From Micropterus salmoides (lineage: Eukaryota > Chordata > Actinopteri > Centrarchiformes > Centrarchidae), in contig NW_024041039.1 in the NCBI RefSeq assembly GCF_014851395.1, positions 8,361,177 to 8,425,176 of the forward strand: 64,000 nt of DNA, in the 5' to 3' direction. The notes under the pieces were generated by a model. It saw only the letters and a list, made by a program, of their open reading frames with translations. It made no database searches and was not told where the DNA came from. This document shows, piece by piece, positions 11,670 through 23,959 of the stretch (within the stretch, counting starts at the first letter, position 1; each line of letters starts with the position of its first letter). Both the position numbers and the translations under genes were made by a program.

Positions 11670-14600
11670 TGTGTGTGAGAGAGAGAGGGAGCTAACGTGT
11701 GATGGGCTCATTATCCCCTTTGGGGACAACAACAACAAACCATGCAACAACACCAGCACATGTATAAATACATACATATATGGCCATCTGATTCATCCGT
11801 GTCATTAATCACCAGGCGTTTTTGGCATTCCCTCACTAGCCAACAAGTGGATTAGTCAAATGTAGGCGAAGGACAATAAAAGTGAGCCAACCACCAAAGT
11901 AACAAGCCAATGAAAGTTGTCCACCAAAGTCGGGGCTAATTGTGTACTGTTGTGTGCTTTTAACGGGCCGAGGTAATCGTTTTTGTCTGATAATTAGCAT
12001 TTAGTTTTCAGGAAATCTATAAAGCGAATGCCATCCTTCATGCTGTTTCCATTAACACACTTTACTTAACCGTGTTATAAAAAAAGTGGAAGAAATAAAA
12101 AGGAATGTATGAAAAGCTGTGCCCTTCTTCTCCTCCCACTTATTCCTTTTAAATGTCTAATTGGGTTTTGTCTTGAAAAAGAAACCTGTAATTTAACATT
12201 TTCAAAGTAACCCTTTAAAACCCTTAAAACACAGTTCTAATATGTTGTGAACTGGCAAGACCTAAAGGAGCTGGACAGCTTTTCACACAGGAGGTACAAA
12301 GTGTGTGTCTCGCTCACAGCAGGAGTGTGGGGATTGGGCTTAAAACATTAAAGCGTTGTCCCCTACTCCACTATATCTTTTAATTTGACCTCTTTATGTA
12401 ATTACTGTCATGTTTTGGTAGGTAACATTTTGGCAAAGTGGTTTTTAAAGTTGGCTTGTGGAGAAAGTCGAGGAGGATAGAGACTTAAACACTTATGTTC
12501 AAAGTAATAACCTTTAGCTTTCTTTCATCCCTTTCACTGGGCTGAATCTACAAAGAAATAAAGGACTGCAAAGAACTGAGTAGTCTTTTGTTGACACTGC
12601 TGATTGAAACACAAACTCTGACAGTCCCCCAAATTTAAAGGCTGCATTATAGTGGTATCTGGGTTTTTACAATTAATGTAATAGAATCATCAAAGCATAA
12701 ATTAATTTGTACTATTATTTTAAATCCTGAATTAACAGGGTTTATTTTTGGTCTAAGCAAGCTGTAAACATTGACATTAAGATGGTTGGCAAACAGTTGA
12801 TGTTTACACATCCAGCAGCGCATCATTGGCATTTATTTGGAGTCATGTTTCTAGCCACCTAGCGAATGTAATTACAATATTCACTCTCTTTTAGCTGTGT
12901 TTTTGGTCTGTACTAACTCCTGAGGGGAATGTCTGGCTCCTTAGCTGCTAAATGCTCGACTATGTTCACCAGCTTGTTGCTAACGGTCACTTCTGTACAG
13001 GTAGCACCTGGAAACAGTGCTGATGAGAACAGTGAGACTGGACCAATACGGTAAAGTTGCGAGTCAGAAAACCAAAACAATGAGCTCTAAGACACTAAAA
13101 TTCTGCGGACAGCTATGTAGAACTGCAGAGTTGGGTGATAATTCTCTTTGGGTTTACCACTTGTGAGTGACCCCTTTCACATTACACACAGTCATTTGAT
13201 TCATTGTTAATATAAAAATGTTAATTTAAGCAGGTGGTATAAACTCCAGTAGATTTACAGCATCTAATATTGGGTTAGAGTTGAAACAAATACTATTTTA
13301 CACAATGCTGTAATCACATTTCCTCTTTAGATGATGGTCAGGATATTAAATACAAGATTAATAAGAAGGATGACTTACTTTTCTTTTGAAGTGGTGTAAA
13401 GAAATCAAAGTGAAAGTGTGAGTAAGGGGGAGAGGGAGGTGTTCTTCCTTTTCGGAAATGGCTCTAAATCTGATTAACAACATTCCTTGTTTGTCACTAA
13501 TGCTACATCCTGGCTACAGAACAGTCAGCTGTCTCAGGAAGTGTGGAAGTGTGTGAGTATGTGTGCGTGTCCATCACACATTACAATAGATTCCTTACCA
13601 CAGTTGCATACTGAAGCTGAGACCACACACTCGCTCATATCAAACGATTAAATGTGCGGCGGAGCAGAGGCTAATCTGCTGAGCTAGTTTGATTAAGTAG
13701 AGGAAGTTTTACTGCCGTCCTGATAATCTGAAGGATTACAGAAAGCTCTTTCAACAGGCTGTATTCCTCTCAAACAAGAGCTGGTGCATGTCACTAACAC
13801 AATGAATTTACATAGGGGTCTAGACGATTACATAAATGCAAACGCACCCCATAAACTGCAGCTATCAGGAGGATCTGCGGAGGAAAAAGAAATGCTGCGT
13901 GAAGGAGCAGTGATCCATGCGTGGAGCTCACTGGCCTGAAATCCCAGGCCTGGACTTTGACTGTATTTCATTACACTGATTAGAAAGCCCCAAAATTGAG
14001 CATGAAATGCATTTGCTGATTACACAGTTATCAGAGGGAATCGACATATGTAAGCAATTTGATTGGTCACTGGTGCAGTAAGCCTTAAAGCCAACTGTCC
14101 ATGTCCTGTGAAATATAAGTGGAGCCTAGGTGTCTAGTCATATCAGTCCTTGGCTTGTGAACCTGAAGTTTTTCTGAAGTTCTCAGTAAAGGAAATTTGT
14201 TTGACATTTAATGGAATTCAGTGGTTCCTTTGGGGCTTTAAAGTTGTCATTTAATTTCTTAGAGTGCCCTATTTCCCTCTACTTGTCTCATTTATTCTAA
14301 TTTAATTTCCTATATTTTCCAGAATGCCTTTTAACAACTCCCACAATATAAATATGTTTTTTTGCAATTGGACCCATTGGTTTGTAGGACTACCATTTTG
14401 AAGCCTCGAGTTTGGCATTTTGGCTTTTGCCATCTTGGTTTTTTGTATCCAGGCGTAAATGGACATTAGGATGAGCGGGTGGAGCTAGCTAGCTTGGTTA
14501 ATAATGTGCAAAATGAACATCATGCTATGTTTAAGAAGAATTGAAACTAGTGATTAAGACCATAAAATCTTTAGTGTGTATCAAAGTATTTACTGAGGTA

Positions 14601-17600
14601 ATAAATCAAGTGAGAACTATGGTTCTTTTGTCATTAAGTCCAATACAATGGGACGTCTTTTTGCAACCAGTGGACTCACCCCTGCTGGTCATTACAAAGA
14701 ATACAGATTTAAGGCACGTACACTTTTCAGACATGGAGGTTGCCGCTTGAGTACCTCCAGAGTGTAACATCTCAAAACTCACCAGACTGCCATGAAATCT
14801 GGCTAATATCCCTAAACACCAAAGGATGGTTCTTATTTAGTTAGTTTATCATGGACCTCTAGTCCAGCTTCACCGTCAGGTCTAAATATTCTTCTTCACC
14901 AACTTTGGTTAACCTTCAAGTGAGTGACTGTGAATATCCATGGTCCCCAGAGGACAAATCCTGATGTGATAAACCCCAAACCTTTCCTCTAGCACCATCA
15001 ATGAGCCTAAATTTGCACTTGTACACAAGAAATATCAGTTACTAATGGACATGCTGAAATTTACTGAGCAAAGTGCTGATACCCAGAGGATAAACCATTT
15101 GATTGAACATTCGCTTCTCTAGAGCACCACCCTCAATGATATTAAATATCAGTGGTAGTCATAATCCAACAAGGATTAATTCTAATATTTGGGGGCCACC
15201 TGACCTTTACTGTAGTACTTGCCAAAATTTCACTTCTACTCAAGAAACGTCATCTTATGGATGGATTGTCATAGATTTATATATCTATCTATGTCTATGT
15301 CTATATCTATAATTATATGACATTTCCTCTAACACCACCCTGAAGCCGTATGCCTCCCTTATGCAAACTTTAAAAACAAGAAAAATCTAATTGTTACGAC
15401 TAGATTGCCATGATATTCATGGTCCTCATAGGATAGAAAGTCTGTGTTTGTTAATACTATGGCCTTTTTTCCTAGCACCACCATTACACCATAATTTCAG
15501 TGTGCACATACAATAGTATAATGCAACAGGCTGGTGGTGGAGCACATGCATGGTCTCCAGAGGAACAAACCTTTTCAGTTTCTGTTTCCCTCATCAGTTC
15601 AATTGCACTATACTAAGCAGGACCAGCAAGGTTCTAAGAACAGCAAAATCATGCATATGTTTGTTGTTCCATCAGTATTCAAACTCACACCACCATACAA
15701 CAAAAGAACCCAAAACCACAAGCTTCACCACCAATAACTGTTTTTAGGGAGTTTTCCTTTAAGTGCCTAATCAGAAACTGCTGCTGAACAAAACGTCAGG
15801 ACAAAGTTAATCTGAAAGGTTTGTATTTCATGACTTCTCTTCACAGAAGATGGTGATGCCAAACTATGACCTTATCACTTTGCCAAGAATGTTTTTTCCC
15901 ATAAAGACTAAATGGAGAAATGTGCACTGCACATCTGTGCGATTATGGATTATTAAGGGACAAACTTCTCACTCTCTATATCTCTGCTCTTTCTCTGTTT
16001 CATGCTAATGTCAACAAATTACTATGTAATACAGGTAAAAGTTATTCTAATAATACATATCCTTCTATGTAGTTTTGTACACATTAGCTCAACTTATTTA
16101 TTTCCTGTCTATTTCTTCAAGCTATCCGTCATTTCCATCAAAGCCCTTTGTACTTACTTTTTTAGAAATACATTTTATCTGGTCTTCCTTGACACAACTT
16201 CATTGTGTCCAGAGGATACAAGTAACATATCTTATTCCTTTGAGTATGTAAATTCTCATAATTATGATGTGCATGCGTACTAAATCAGTAATTCTGCTTT
16301 TACTTCACTTCATTCACTCCCAGTTAGATACACCTTTGCCAGAATATTGTACTTCTTTTGGAAAGGCAGTGATTACAGAGAAGCCTCCTGTGTTGTCATG
16401 ACAAAATCAGGATAACATCCTTTTTTTTAAGTACATCTTTTCCCTCATTCAATGATCTGTAAGAAAGATTTCTTATTAAGGCAAGATGGTTTGTTGGTTG
16501 TGGATCTTTTCACATTGACTATTCTGTATGTAGCTCGGAATATCCTTGCTTTTAGCCCTTACTGTATCTAAATTGTTCTGGAGAGCTCTCATTTGAACAG
16601 CTGTCCCACGTACTGACAAACAGTCCCAGCACATTGCAGGAATGGTTAGGATTCCTTAAAAGTCCAGTCCATTTGTTGCATTTCTTCATCATTGTTTTAA
16701 TTTTCTGCTATCTTGCCTGTTGCCTGCAGAAAACGATGCTACTGATTAAAAATATCAACCCAGTACAGTTTGATAAATAAATACTAAATCTCTGATCTGT
16801 CATATCTTGTGTCCAGTAGCCAAATACTTACAAAGAATGGATTGGATACTTCTTAATTATGTCCTTATTCTGCTGAATTTCCACACATTCACATTTTCTG
16901 TCTATTTTTGTTATTCTATTCTTTGGTTTGCTATTTACTTTGGTGTTGCACCCGCTTTCTCTCAAACTGAATCATCTGCTTCATCTTCACTCCCTGATTT
17001 CTTTCATTACGCCAAACTCCCTTTCACATAAGGGAGGTGAACTTGCTGTTTCTTTTAAGCGTAGGAGAAAACACAAGTGCGAAAATGCACAAGTGAGAAA
17101 ATGCATTGCATTCAGCAGGGAGAAACGTGTTATCTCTCCCTCTACTGCAATGCCTTCGTCTCGTATGATTTCTCCACATAAGTGAAAATAATGGGCCTAT
17201 AAAGAATCACAAGATACTGAAACTAAACCCTAACATGTTTAGTACACCACTAATTGCCATTTTGGGGTGAATTAGACCTTTAAATATAAAACTTTAATAT
17301 CTGCAGTGTTCTCTCACTTAAAAAAGTCCTCATTCCTTTGTGCAATGTAAGCATAATTAAAAGTCATTAGCTTGGAGTCATTAGCTGACCCTACGACAAT
17401 TACACATATGCTTGCATGCATCAACATACGCACATGCAGACCACTCACACCTGCACTGTGGCTATGATCTACCTCACACCAATAAAAAGGCTTTCCTACT
17501 TTTGAACTGGGGCTCTGCTTTCCCAAGCTGAAGGTATGCAGTCTTGAAAGCTTTGCCGCTCAGGCCTAGCTGTTTATGTTTGTTTTTCAATGAGTTTGAG

Positions 17601-20321
17601 TCTTCACTGATGCTGTCACCAAAGTATGCAGGTTGACTGTTCATCTCATCCCATCCCTGGCACTCAACAGATTGGTTTGATGAAGGGGATTAAGGATAGA
17701 TGGGTAAAAGTGATTGTTACACCTCATTTCTGAATACAGCCCCTGCCCCCCGAAACACATTTCTTAGTTTAAAAATTGTAGGAAATGAGACTGTGTCAGC
17801 CTGCCCACCACCTGCCTGCTTGTTAGACAGATCATTCCTAGTACAAAATATGTTGTTGCTGTCATTAAGACCTTTTTATTAGAATCTTCTTAGATTGTAA
17901 AAAGCATAATTTCACATTAAGAATTAAAAAAAAAGTCTGCTGATGAGATCATAAAGGTGGTTTCACATTTTGTTGAGTCACCCCCCCTGACCACCATCCT
18001 TAACCATCATCGCACAATCCTCATCTTCTGAGTGGTGCTGCCCTCTCTCTAGCCGATGAACAATTTGGTAAAACACGAAAGGAGACATCAAATTTACACA
18101 GGGAGTGGGACAGACAGACCTATCTGAACTGCACAAACAGCAGCAATCACAAGATAAAAGGTTTATATTGTCTAACGCTTTGTAAGTGTCCCAGTTACTC
18201 ATATTCCCCAGTTTTGAGAAACTTTTGCACTTATTGCGTCATGGAGCCTCCAGGGAAATGAGAAAGGAGCAGTGCTATGCAGTGAAGTTAGCTCAGGCTT
18301 TCACCCCTGATATCAATGTGGAAAGTGGGGGTGTGAATTCTGGTATTACGGCAGCTGTGAGCAATGTTAAAAGTATCTACTGTGGTGGGGGTGTGCAGCT
18401 CCTCCTCTGTGCCCGGTCCAGGCCAGGAGGAGGATAAAGTGGATGCGGAGACAGTGTTCAGTCCTATGGGGATAAAGTTGATAGAGATGCTACAAGCCTT
18501 GGACACATTTCAGCATTTATTCCTACTGCTGAAAAAGCTTTTGTCTCTTGAAGTGTCAACTTTTTGAGGACTAAGAAGCAGCCTTGTTTTCAAATCTGCC
18601 TCTATGTTGGAGTTTATCCAGTGTGGTTTTGAAAAGGCTGAGGCTGATAGAGTTTCTGAGACTGCAGAGGAGCATATAATCATTTTAACTAAAGCTAGAA
18701 TAGAAAGAAATAAGTAGAATAAGCAGTTTGGACTACCACAAGACAACTCAGATAGGTTGTTAGTCACAGAAAAGTCAGATAAAATCACCTTTCTTCTTAT
18801 TCTCTAAACTTCCAATCACTTGATGTATTCTCTTTTGTGGCTAACAACAGATCTGCTACCTGGATTGGTCACAAAATCAATAAAACAAACTCCAAACTCA
18901 CTTGTTTAACAGTCATATCATACACTTTGCATGGACTTTTTCATTATTTGACCAGTAGGAAAACAATTAGAAAGTAAGTAACAGAGAGGGGATTACACAA
19001 AGACTCCATAGAGCCATCTTGACCACAGTGTCTTGTGCAGGGAGGGAGGGAGGGAGGGAGGGAGGGGGGGGATGGTTTCAAAGACATTGTGAAATAGTTC
19101 CAATATGTGTATGTGTATGAGAATTACATATTCGCCCCCTCCCCGAGTCACCCCCCCGACCACAAATATTACACTGCATCTGTGAAACAATGCTGTTCCC
19201 CATCACTTATTTCTCTCTGGACCTGGGCAGTGCCATGGGTTTTTGTGAAAAAGCTTCAACAAGAGGGGGGAACAAATAAAGCAGTGTGTGTGAGAGAGAC
19301 TTTAAAAAAAGAGATGGCGAAACCTAACAGTGACAAAGATCTGTCCTAGAAAAGTAGAAGGGATAAAAGCAGGGATGCTGAGGTGAAGGAAATGCTGGTT
19401 AGTGATCACAGTACACAGAATAAACTATTCCAATTCCAGTCCTTATAAACAGCCAGTTATCATGTCTTACACTCTGTTTGGAGTATCATACGTTCAGGTT
19501 TCAACACAAAAAAAGTACACAAATTGCTAACTCTTCTGGATTAAAATGATAGACCGCTTAAATGTCTTTTTCGGGAAGCTGATCACTGAGCCCACTAAGC
19601 AAAAATACATTTTTCCCTTTACAACTATGTGTATAACTATGTAGCTACTAAATGTACTAGGCCTTTAAAGTTAAGTGGTTATAGTTTGTGAGTTAAAGAA
19701 AAACAACATGATGCTCAAAAGCATTTAAACTGTCAACATTACAATTAACACGACATGTTATTTTGGAGTCCTTGTGTTTCAGTTTGAAAATTCATTCAAT
19801 TTGACTGGCCATTGACTTTATTGATTGCTTTGTAGGACTATTATTATAGGCTACTATAAAATCACAGATTAAGGTCATCTTATACCTTCGTTGTACCCCT
19901 GGTCTGCACTTGAACGCACTTATGGATAGTCTCATATCCATGTATCCACGTGTTTCTACACTTGTATAGGTTTCAGTTGAAACACTTGAGGATAGCTGGA
20001 AGTACAGTTAATTTATCAAAGCGATAAATCATGCCGTCTAAACACAGTAAAGTTATAAATTAGCCTGTAGTTTGTATATTGTTGGTGTAAGGTTTAGGGC
20101 TAATGTGTAATCTAATCAGTTTTACAATATATAATTACACATTATCACATTTGGCACACCATTTATTTTGCCATGGCACTTTTTGCACGATGCTCGGTAG
20201 ACACCAGGTATGAACTCACCCGTGAACCAGGCTTCTGTGCGGAGACTTGAGGCAGGTAACACAGAAACAGAGGCGCCAAAAAGTGAGAAAAGGTGAAAAG
20301 AAGAAAACTTGACAATAACAT
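3698..20321 (-). CDS. SMOC1: SMOC1, secreted modular calcium-binding protein 1 (first two coding exons only)
   Basis: SMOC1 is a secreted matricellular glycoprotein of the SPARC/BM-40 family that modulates BMP signalling and is needed for eye and limb development in vertebrates. The full family layout is signal peptide, Kazal/follistatin-like domain, two thyroglobulin type-1 domains flanking a SMOC-specific domain, and a C-terminal EF-hand domain. The window carries only exon 1 (20321-20220, residues 1-34, signal peptide) and exon 2 (3863-3698, residues 35-89, Kazal domain). They join in phase 0 across a 16.4-kb intron to give GSR-WLIGDRD, matching the position of the exon 1/2 join in mammalian SMOC1. 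SMOC1 is preferred over the paralogue SMOC2 because of the CSRTQ-KP and SDGRSY phrases and because the neighbours CCDC177, PLEKHD1 and SLC39A9 are the mammalian SMOC1 neighbours. The rest of the gene lies beyond position 1. Confidence 0.9.
5287..5306. repeat. (ATT)n microsatellite
   Basis: Six or more uninterrupted ATT units lie within SMOC1 intron 1. Confidence 0.85.
5514..5905 (+). repeat. Dispersed fish repeat of the GCATGCTAAC type
   Basis: The segment begins with several spaced copies of GCTAACATGC/GCATGCTAAC-like words, then continues with a non-repetitive body containing TTTACCATGTTCACCATCTTAG and TCAGTCTGGAC. I recognise this arrangement as a repeat common in teleost genomes. Related words (TTAGCATGCTAA, CATGGTCCCCAGAGGA) recur near 48.0-48.6 kb and 14.8-15.6 kb. 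The class of the element is not certain. Confidence 0.65.
6585..6665 (+). repeat. Degenerate tRNA-derived SINE head
   Basis: The segment contains CATGGTGGTCCAGAG followed about 45 bases later by CACAGGTTTAATCCCCAC, which resembles the A-box and B-box of a tRNA-type RNA polymerase III promoter with the B-box mutated. It is probably an old SINE fragment. No tail or target duplication was identified. Confidence 0.45.
7941..8382. repeat. Foldback (inverted-repeat) element, copy A
   Basis: The left arm (TTTAATATGAAGCTGGAGCC, then AGCAGC, CTTAGCATAAA and CTCTGTCCAAAGGT) is mirrored as a reverse complement in the right arm (ACCTTTGGACAGAG, TTTATGCTAAG, GCTGCTGGCTGTAGCTTCAT). The whole 440-bp element could fold on itself. 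Related copies lie at 45966-46338 and, as a half element, at 44201-44342. No coding potential is present, so it is non-autonomous. Confidence 0.82.
9385..9432. other. 48-bp near-perfect hairpin
   Basis: Perfect 15-bp arms (CTATGATGTAAAACT and its reverse complement) continue, after one mismatch, with five more pairs around a six-base loop. It is short for a microRNA precursor. It may be a small palindromic mutation or a foldback remnant. Confidence 0.7.
9799..9814. repeat. (CA)n microsatellite
   Basis: A short CA run sits in SMOC1 intron 1, followed by imperfect CA-rich sequence to about 9850. Confidence 0.75.
10575..10697 (-). repeat. tRNA-derived SINE fragment
   Basis: On the minus strand it begins GGTGGCTCAGTCAGTGGAG, an A-box-like tRNA head, passes through CCCATGTGGAAGGCTTAGTC, a B-box-like ACTTGAACCTGGGGC, and then CTTCCCCTCTCTCT. 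This order is that of a tRNA-headed SINE common in teleosts. The copy is mutated in the B-box and no clear tail was found. Confidence 0.65.
11633..11688. repeat. (GT)n-(GA)n compound microsatellite
   Basis: About 22 GT units with one interruption pass directly into a GA run. It lies in SMOC1 intron 1. Confidence 0.95.
14400..14760 (+). repeat. Dispersed repeat with the GGCTTTTGCCATCTTGG motif
   Basis: Markers in order are GGCTTTTGCCATCTTGGTTT, GGTGGAGCTAGCTAG, CCCCTGCTGGTCATTA, and TTTAAGGCAC followed by GGAGGTTGCCGC. I know this order from a repeat common in fish genomes. It is not intact and has no coding frame. Confidence 0.5.
14765..15590. repeat. Decayed repeat region with recurring CATGGTCCCCAGAGGA words
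   Basis: Phrases such as CCATGGTCCCCAGAGGACAA, ACCCAGAGGATAAACC, TTCATGGTCCTCATAGGATA and CATGGTCTCCAGAGGAACAA recur every 150-500 bases, each near a CTAGCACCA or AGAGCACCA word. This suggests two or more divergent copies of one repeat laid head to tail. Related phrases are seen at 48.3-48.5 kb. Confidence 0.5.
19040..19071 (+). repeat. (GGGA)n run ending in eight G, candidate G-quadruplex
   Basis: Seven GGGA units are followed by a run of G. The tract lies about 1.1 kb inside SMOC1 intron 1 from exon 1. On the coding (minus) strand it reads as CCCT repeats. Confidence 0.85.
20220..20321 (-). CDS. SMOC1: SMOC1 exon 1: signal peptide
   Basis: The 34 codons begin at the first ATG in this frame; the open frame continues upstream but has no earlier ATG. 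The start has A at -3. The product begins MLLSSFLLF and has a hydrophobic core to about residue 22, then PQVSA-QK as a likely signal-peptidase site near residue 28. The donor is CGG/GTGAGT and the exon ends in phase 0. Confidence 0.9.
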
Positions 20322-20760
20322 AATTGATGTTAGGCGAGCGCAGCGCAGGTAGCGGCAGGTAGACTGTGTGTGTCCGTCTGTCACACTGATGATCAACAGG
20401 TCCAAACCGTGAAAAATAAAACGCTCCAAACACACTCCTATACTCTCTCCACTCTACTTTTCCTTTTGTCTACTTGTTTCTCCAATAACTATTCACATAG
20501 TGTCACGCGTCGGATGAGAAATCATGACTTGGCGGAGATCATGGTGATTGATTTTATCCACTGCGGGAGGATCAGCTGTTCATCGCGGCTTCCACAGGTT
20601 GAGTCGCGCCTGTATCCATTGCAACTTCATTTAAAAGCAAAGGAAGGAGAAGCAGCGCTGACTGACACTCCCAGCTGTCCAATAGCAGCGAGGGATGGCG
20701 TTTAAAAGGCCACGCCCACCTTTTAACTGGTCCAAGATAAACTCCCCACAGAGGAGAAAA
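20322..20760 (-). promoter_or_regulatory. SMOC1: SMOC1 5' UTR and putative promoter
   Basis: Local CpG content rises here. Reading the minus strand there is a GC-box-like GGTGGGCGTGG (20710-20720), a TATA-like TTTTAAA (20701-20707), and an inverted CCAAT box (CCAAT on the plus strand at 20679-20683). If the TATA-like site is used, transcription would start near 20670. Promoter use is inferred from position and motifs. Confidence 0.4.
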
Positions 20761-21037
20761 GGCTGCTGTGGTCAGTCAGGGGAGAGAAGCAGGAGACTGA
20801 GCAGCTGCAGAGACACTCAGTGCATTATCATCAGTCTTTGAGAACAGGGACAATGACCGAGCAATTGTGAAGTCAAATTCTAGGTTCTCATCCCCATTCA
20901 GAGACACATAATGCTCTATAATAGCCAAGTATCCTGCTGCCGTGACATTTAGCCTGTGTACTTGGAATGGAAAACATCTATTGAGTAAAGTCAATAGCTG
21001 TGACAAGCACTGCAGGGGGTCAGCCTGTGTTTGTAGA

Positions 21038-21040
<3 letters not shown>

Positions 21041-21080
<40 letters not shown>
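21041..21080. repeat. (GT)20 microsatellite
   Basis: Twenty uninterrupted GT units lie immediately upstream of the SMOC1 promoter region. Confidence 0.97.
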
Positions 21081-21081
<1 letters not shown>

Positions 21082-21774
21082 GGAAGAATGTGAATTCAGT
21101 GGTTGATTGAACAGTTGTGTGTGCCACTTTATCTCTAATAATTGTGCATAAATTATCCTATCCTATTATGAATAAAAACTCAGCATTAAGACATTTTTCA
21201 AAATAAATATGTAGTTCTTAAAACTTTCTTAACAAGTTGCAGTGAAACTATTTTTAATTCATTACAACGCACAATTTAATTAGGGTGCCATCTTTAAAAA
21301 TACCCATGTTTGATTATGATGGACTTTGAATAAGAGAAAGGCTCTGGATAAATCTTAAATTAATATTGAATTATTAATAAGATGTTTAACCACTATAAAT
21401 ATACATATATATCACAATAAAGCAAATGTATGTAAATTACATATAAAATAATCAAATGTATGATGAATACAAACTGTATACTACTGTTATGCATTATATT
21501 CCTTATTTGACGTATTTGAGTATTCCTATTCCATGCTGCTTTATGCTTCTTAATTTCTTGGAAAAATATTGTAATTTGAATTTACTATGTTCACTTAACA
21601 GTTTTAGTTGTGTTGCAGATAAAGATTTTACACATTAGACATATGATAATCATACAAAATATGAGACACTTTTATAGAACTGTAAAATGGTAATTACACA
21701 TTAATGCATCGGTTCTAATAATCCAATAGGCTGTAATATATAATATAATACACACTGAGTGGGGTGTCATTTTG

Positions 21775-21929
21775 ATGCTTTGTAGGCACTACTTAAAATA
21801 CACTTTGCTAATAATACTTTACTTAAGTGACATTTTCAATCTAAAGACTTTTTCTTGAATGAAGTATTTTTATATTGCAGTATTGCTTCTTTTACATAAG
21901 TGAAGGATCTGAATTCTTTTCCACCACTG
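21775..21929 (+). repeat. CAGTGGTGGAA-type MITE, right-end fragment
   Basis: The end GAAGGATCTGAATTCTTTTC followed by CACCACTG matches the right terminus of the complete copy at 23506-23959. The left end is missing. Confidence 0.65.
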
Positions 21930-23505
21930 ATCATATTGCATAATTGTTTAGCTTGACAGAAAAGCTTTCTAAATGGACTCATAAAACTCGTCCCACAGTA
22001 GTCATCCTACAAACTCTCAACTTCTGGCTCCCACGTCCTCTTGCTCTCTGTCCTCTCGCTTTCTTCATCTTTTCCCTTTCAGATAAATTGTGTAGCCCAT
22101 TGAAAGCCAGTTCAAAAAGAAGGTGGCGAGACCAAAGAGGGTGAACTAGGGAAGCTGAGTGTTGAGTGCAGGTGTTCAGCTTCAGTTCAGCAACCCCTCA
22201 ATCCACAGAAACTGGGTTTTTAAGAACTGAAAAGGGCCAGCCGGTCACCCTTTGCTGCAATGGCTAACCCCCCACCACCACCACCAATCCCCTTCTCTCA
22301 GTCTTTGTCCCTATAGATATTTTTTAATTGTTCAGCTGCTTTTTGAGTGCCTCAGTGAAGAGCCTTGTAATTAGAGCTATTGAGCTGCTGGAATTGGCAC
22401 AATTAGGGTCAGCATTAATGATTTCTGTGTGCACCAGGCGGTTTCAGTAAAGGGCGATTTTCTCAGAAAGGATGGAGAGAATTTGTGAAGAGGGTCAGGC
22501 CAAATGCAAGAGAAGAAAAAGGAAGAGGGCAGTTGAACATAAAGGGAGACAAATTGAGACCTAAACGTACTTGAGACAGTCAATAAAATGCATTCTTGTT
22601 TGTTGGACCACCGTACAGACTCAGCAAAGCGACCGTGTAGTATCATTATCAGAGCTGTGAGAGGTGGGATGCGCCTCAGTCCAGTGCTGTTTCTCACCCA
22701 AGGGCCATTATCTTCCCCCCTCTTCTCTGCTATGTGCCAGCCTGTCCACTCATGTCCTGGTGTGAGCGGAGAAATGCTGTGGGAGGTGAGGATGAGGAGC
22801 AGAGAGGGGGAACAGGAGTGTCTCTTGGAATGTTAACGAGATCAATTTATATCTGCTCTTCCCTCTCGCTTCAACCCTCCACCCCTAACAAAGAAGACAA
22901 AGTGGGTGTAAAGCTGTTGTAGGGAAAGCATGGCTCGAAACTTTAATTCTGTTGTCATTTGGCCGAGCATGAAAGAAAACCTCTGACAACAACAACAAAA
23001 AAAAATGAATGAATGGGCATGCTGAAAGGAAATGTATTTCCCAATTACTGCAGCGGCCCTTCCAAGGGCACCCCAGCCGCTGTGCCCCCGCCGGCATACA
23101 CCAACTACATACGCCCGAAAATTAGCAGGTGTCTGTAGACACAGAAACAGACGGAGCAGGACAGAGGCCACCCAGAGATCTGACGGTCGGAGGGGAGGCG
23201 GATTTAGCACAGATGTTCAACCATGATGTCACATGTATGAAAAGAACACACACACAGAGTTCAGATGTGGTATGCTGAATGTTGTGGGTTAAAAGAAGTT
23301 ATAATGGAGGCACAAACTAGTTAGTTTTCCCATTATTTTATTTTTTTTTACAGTTATTTACAGTATAATAAATTAATAAATAAATTAACCACATTCTTTT
23401 CAAAGTAAAATATATTTTAGAAGGAAATATTGTACCTTTTACATCTGTATTTACTGGTTACTTCACGTATTGTCTTTGACATACTTTACATACAGTATAA
23501 TACAC

Positions 23506-23959
23506 TCAGTGGTAGAAGTTAATAAATAATCCTGTACTGTGCTAAAGTAGATACTTGTTTTTCCATTTACCAGTATGTTACTTTATACTTCTACTCTCTT
23601 TTTTAGAGAGATCCTACATTTTACTGCACCATCTTTATTTGACAGCTGTACTTTAGTTCATTGATATATTTAAGATTAATTAATACATTAATATTATAGA
23701 TTCAAAACTAATGATATGTACAATGAAATGCCAGTGATTATAAAACTTGATAATTTGTTAAAGAATAAACAACCGCACAGTATAAAAGTATGAAGTTATT
23801 AACATCAACTCCACTTTGACCAGCTACAATACAAAAATGCTGCTTAGATGTTAACACTATTACATTAAAAGTAAAAGTCATGCATTTAAAATTTTACTTG
23901 TGGTATTGGTACTTACAACTTACATAACTACAGGATCTGAATACTTCTTCCACCACTGG
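23506..23959 (+). repeat. CAGTGGTGGAA-type MITE, near-complete copy
   Basis: The left end CAGTGGTAGAAGT and the right end ACTTCTTCCACCACTG are inverted matches, and the interior is rich in ACTTTTACTT-like words. It is about 454 bp with no coding frame. The terminal CAGTG is compatible with a non-autonomous hAT-type DNA element. Relatives lie at 21775, 23960, 39928 and 43027. Confidence 0.75.

Larger units (their letters stand above)
3864..20219 (-). other. SMOC1: SMOC1 intron 1
   Basis: This 16.4-kb intron contains no exon that I recognise. It carries several repeats listed separately: a dispersed GCATGCTAAC-type repeat, two SINE fragments, a foldback element, microsatellites and a GGGA run. 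The stretch from about 13600 to 14110 is free of obvious repeats, has mixed composition and many homeodomain-like TAAT and ATTA cores, so it is a candidate for conserved regulatory sequence; no conservation test could be run. Confidence 0.8.

Noticed and set aside
20322..20435. N-terminal extension of SMOC1 upstream of residue 1
   Set aside because: The frame stays open upstream but contains no ATG, and the downstream ATG gives a proper signal peptide at its N-terminus.
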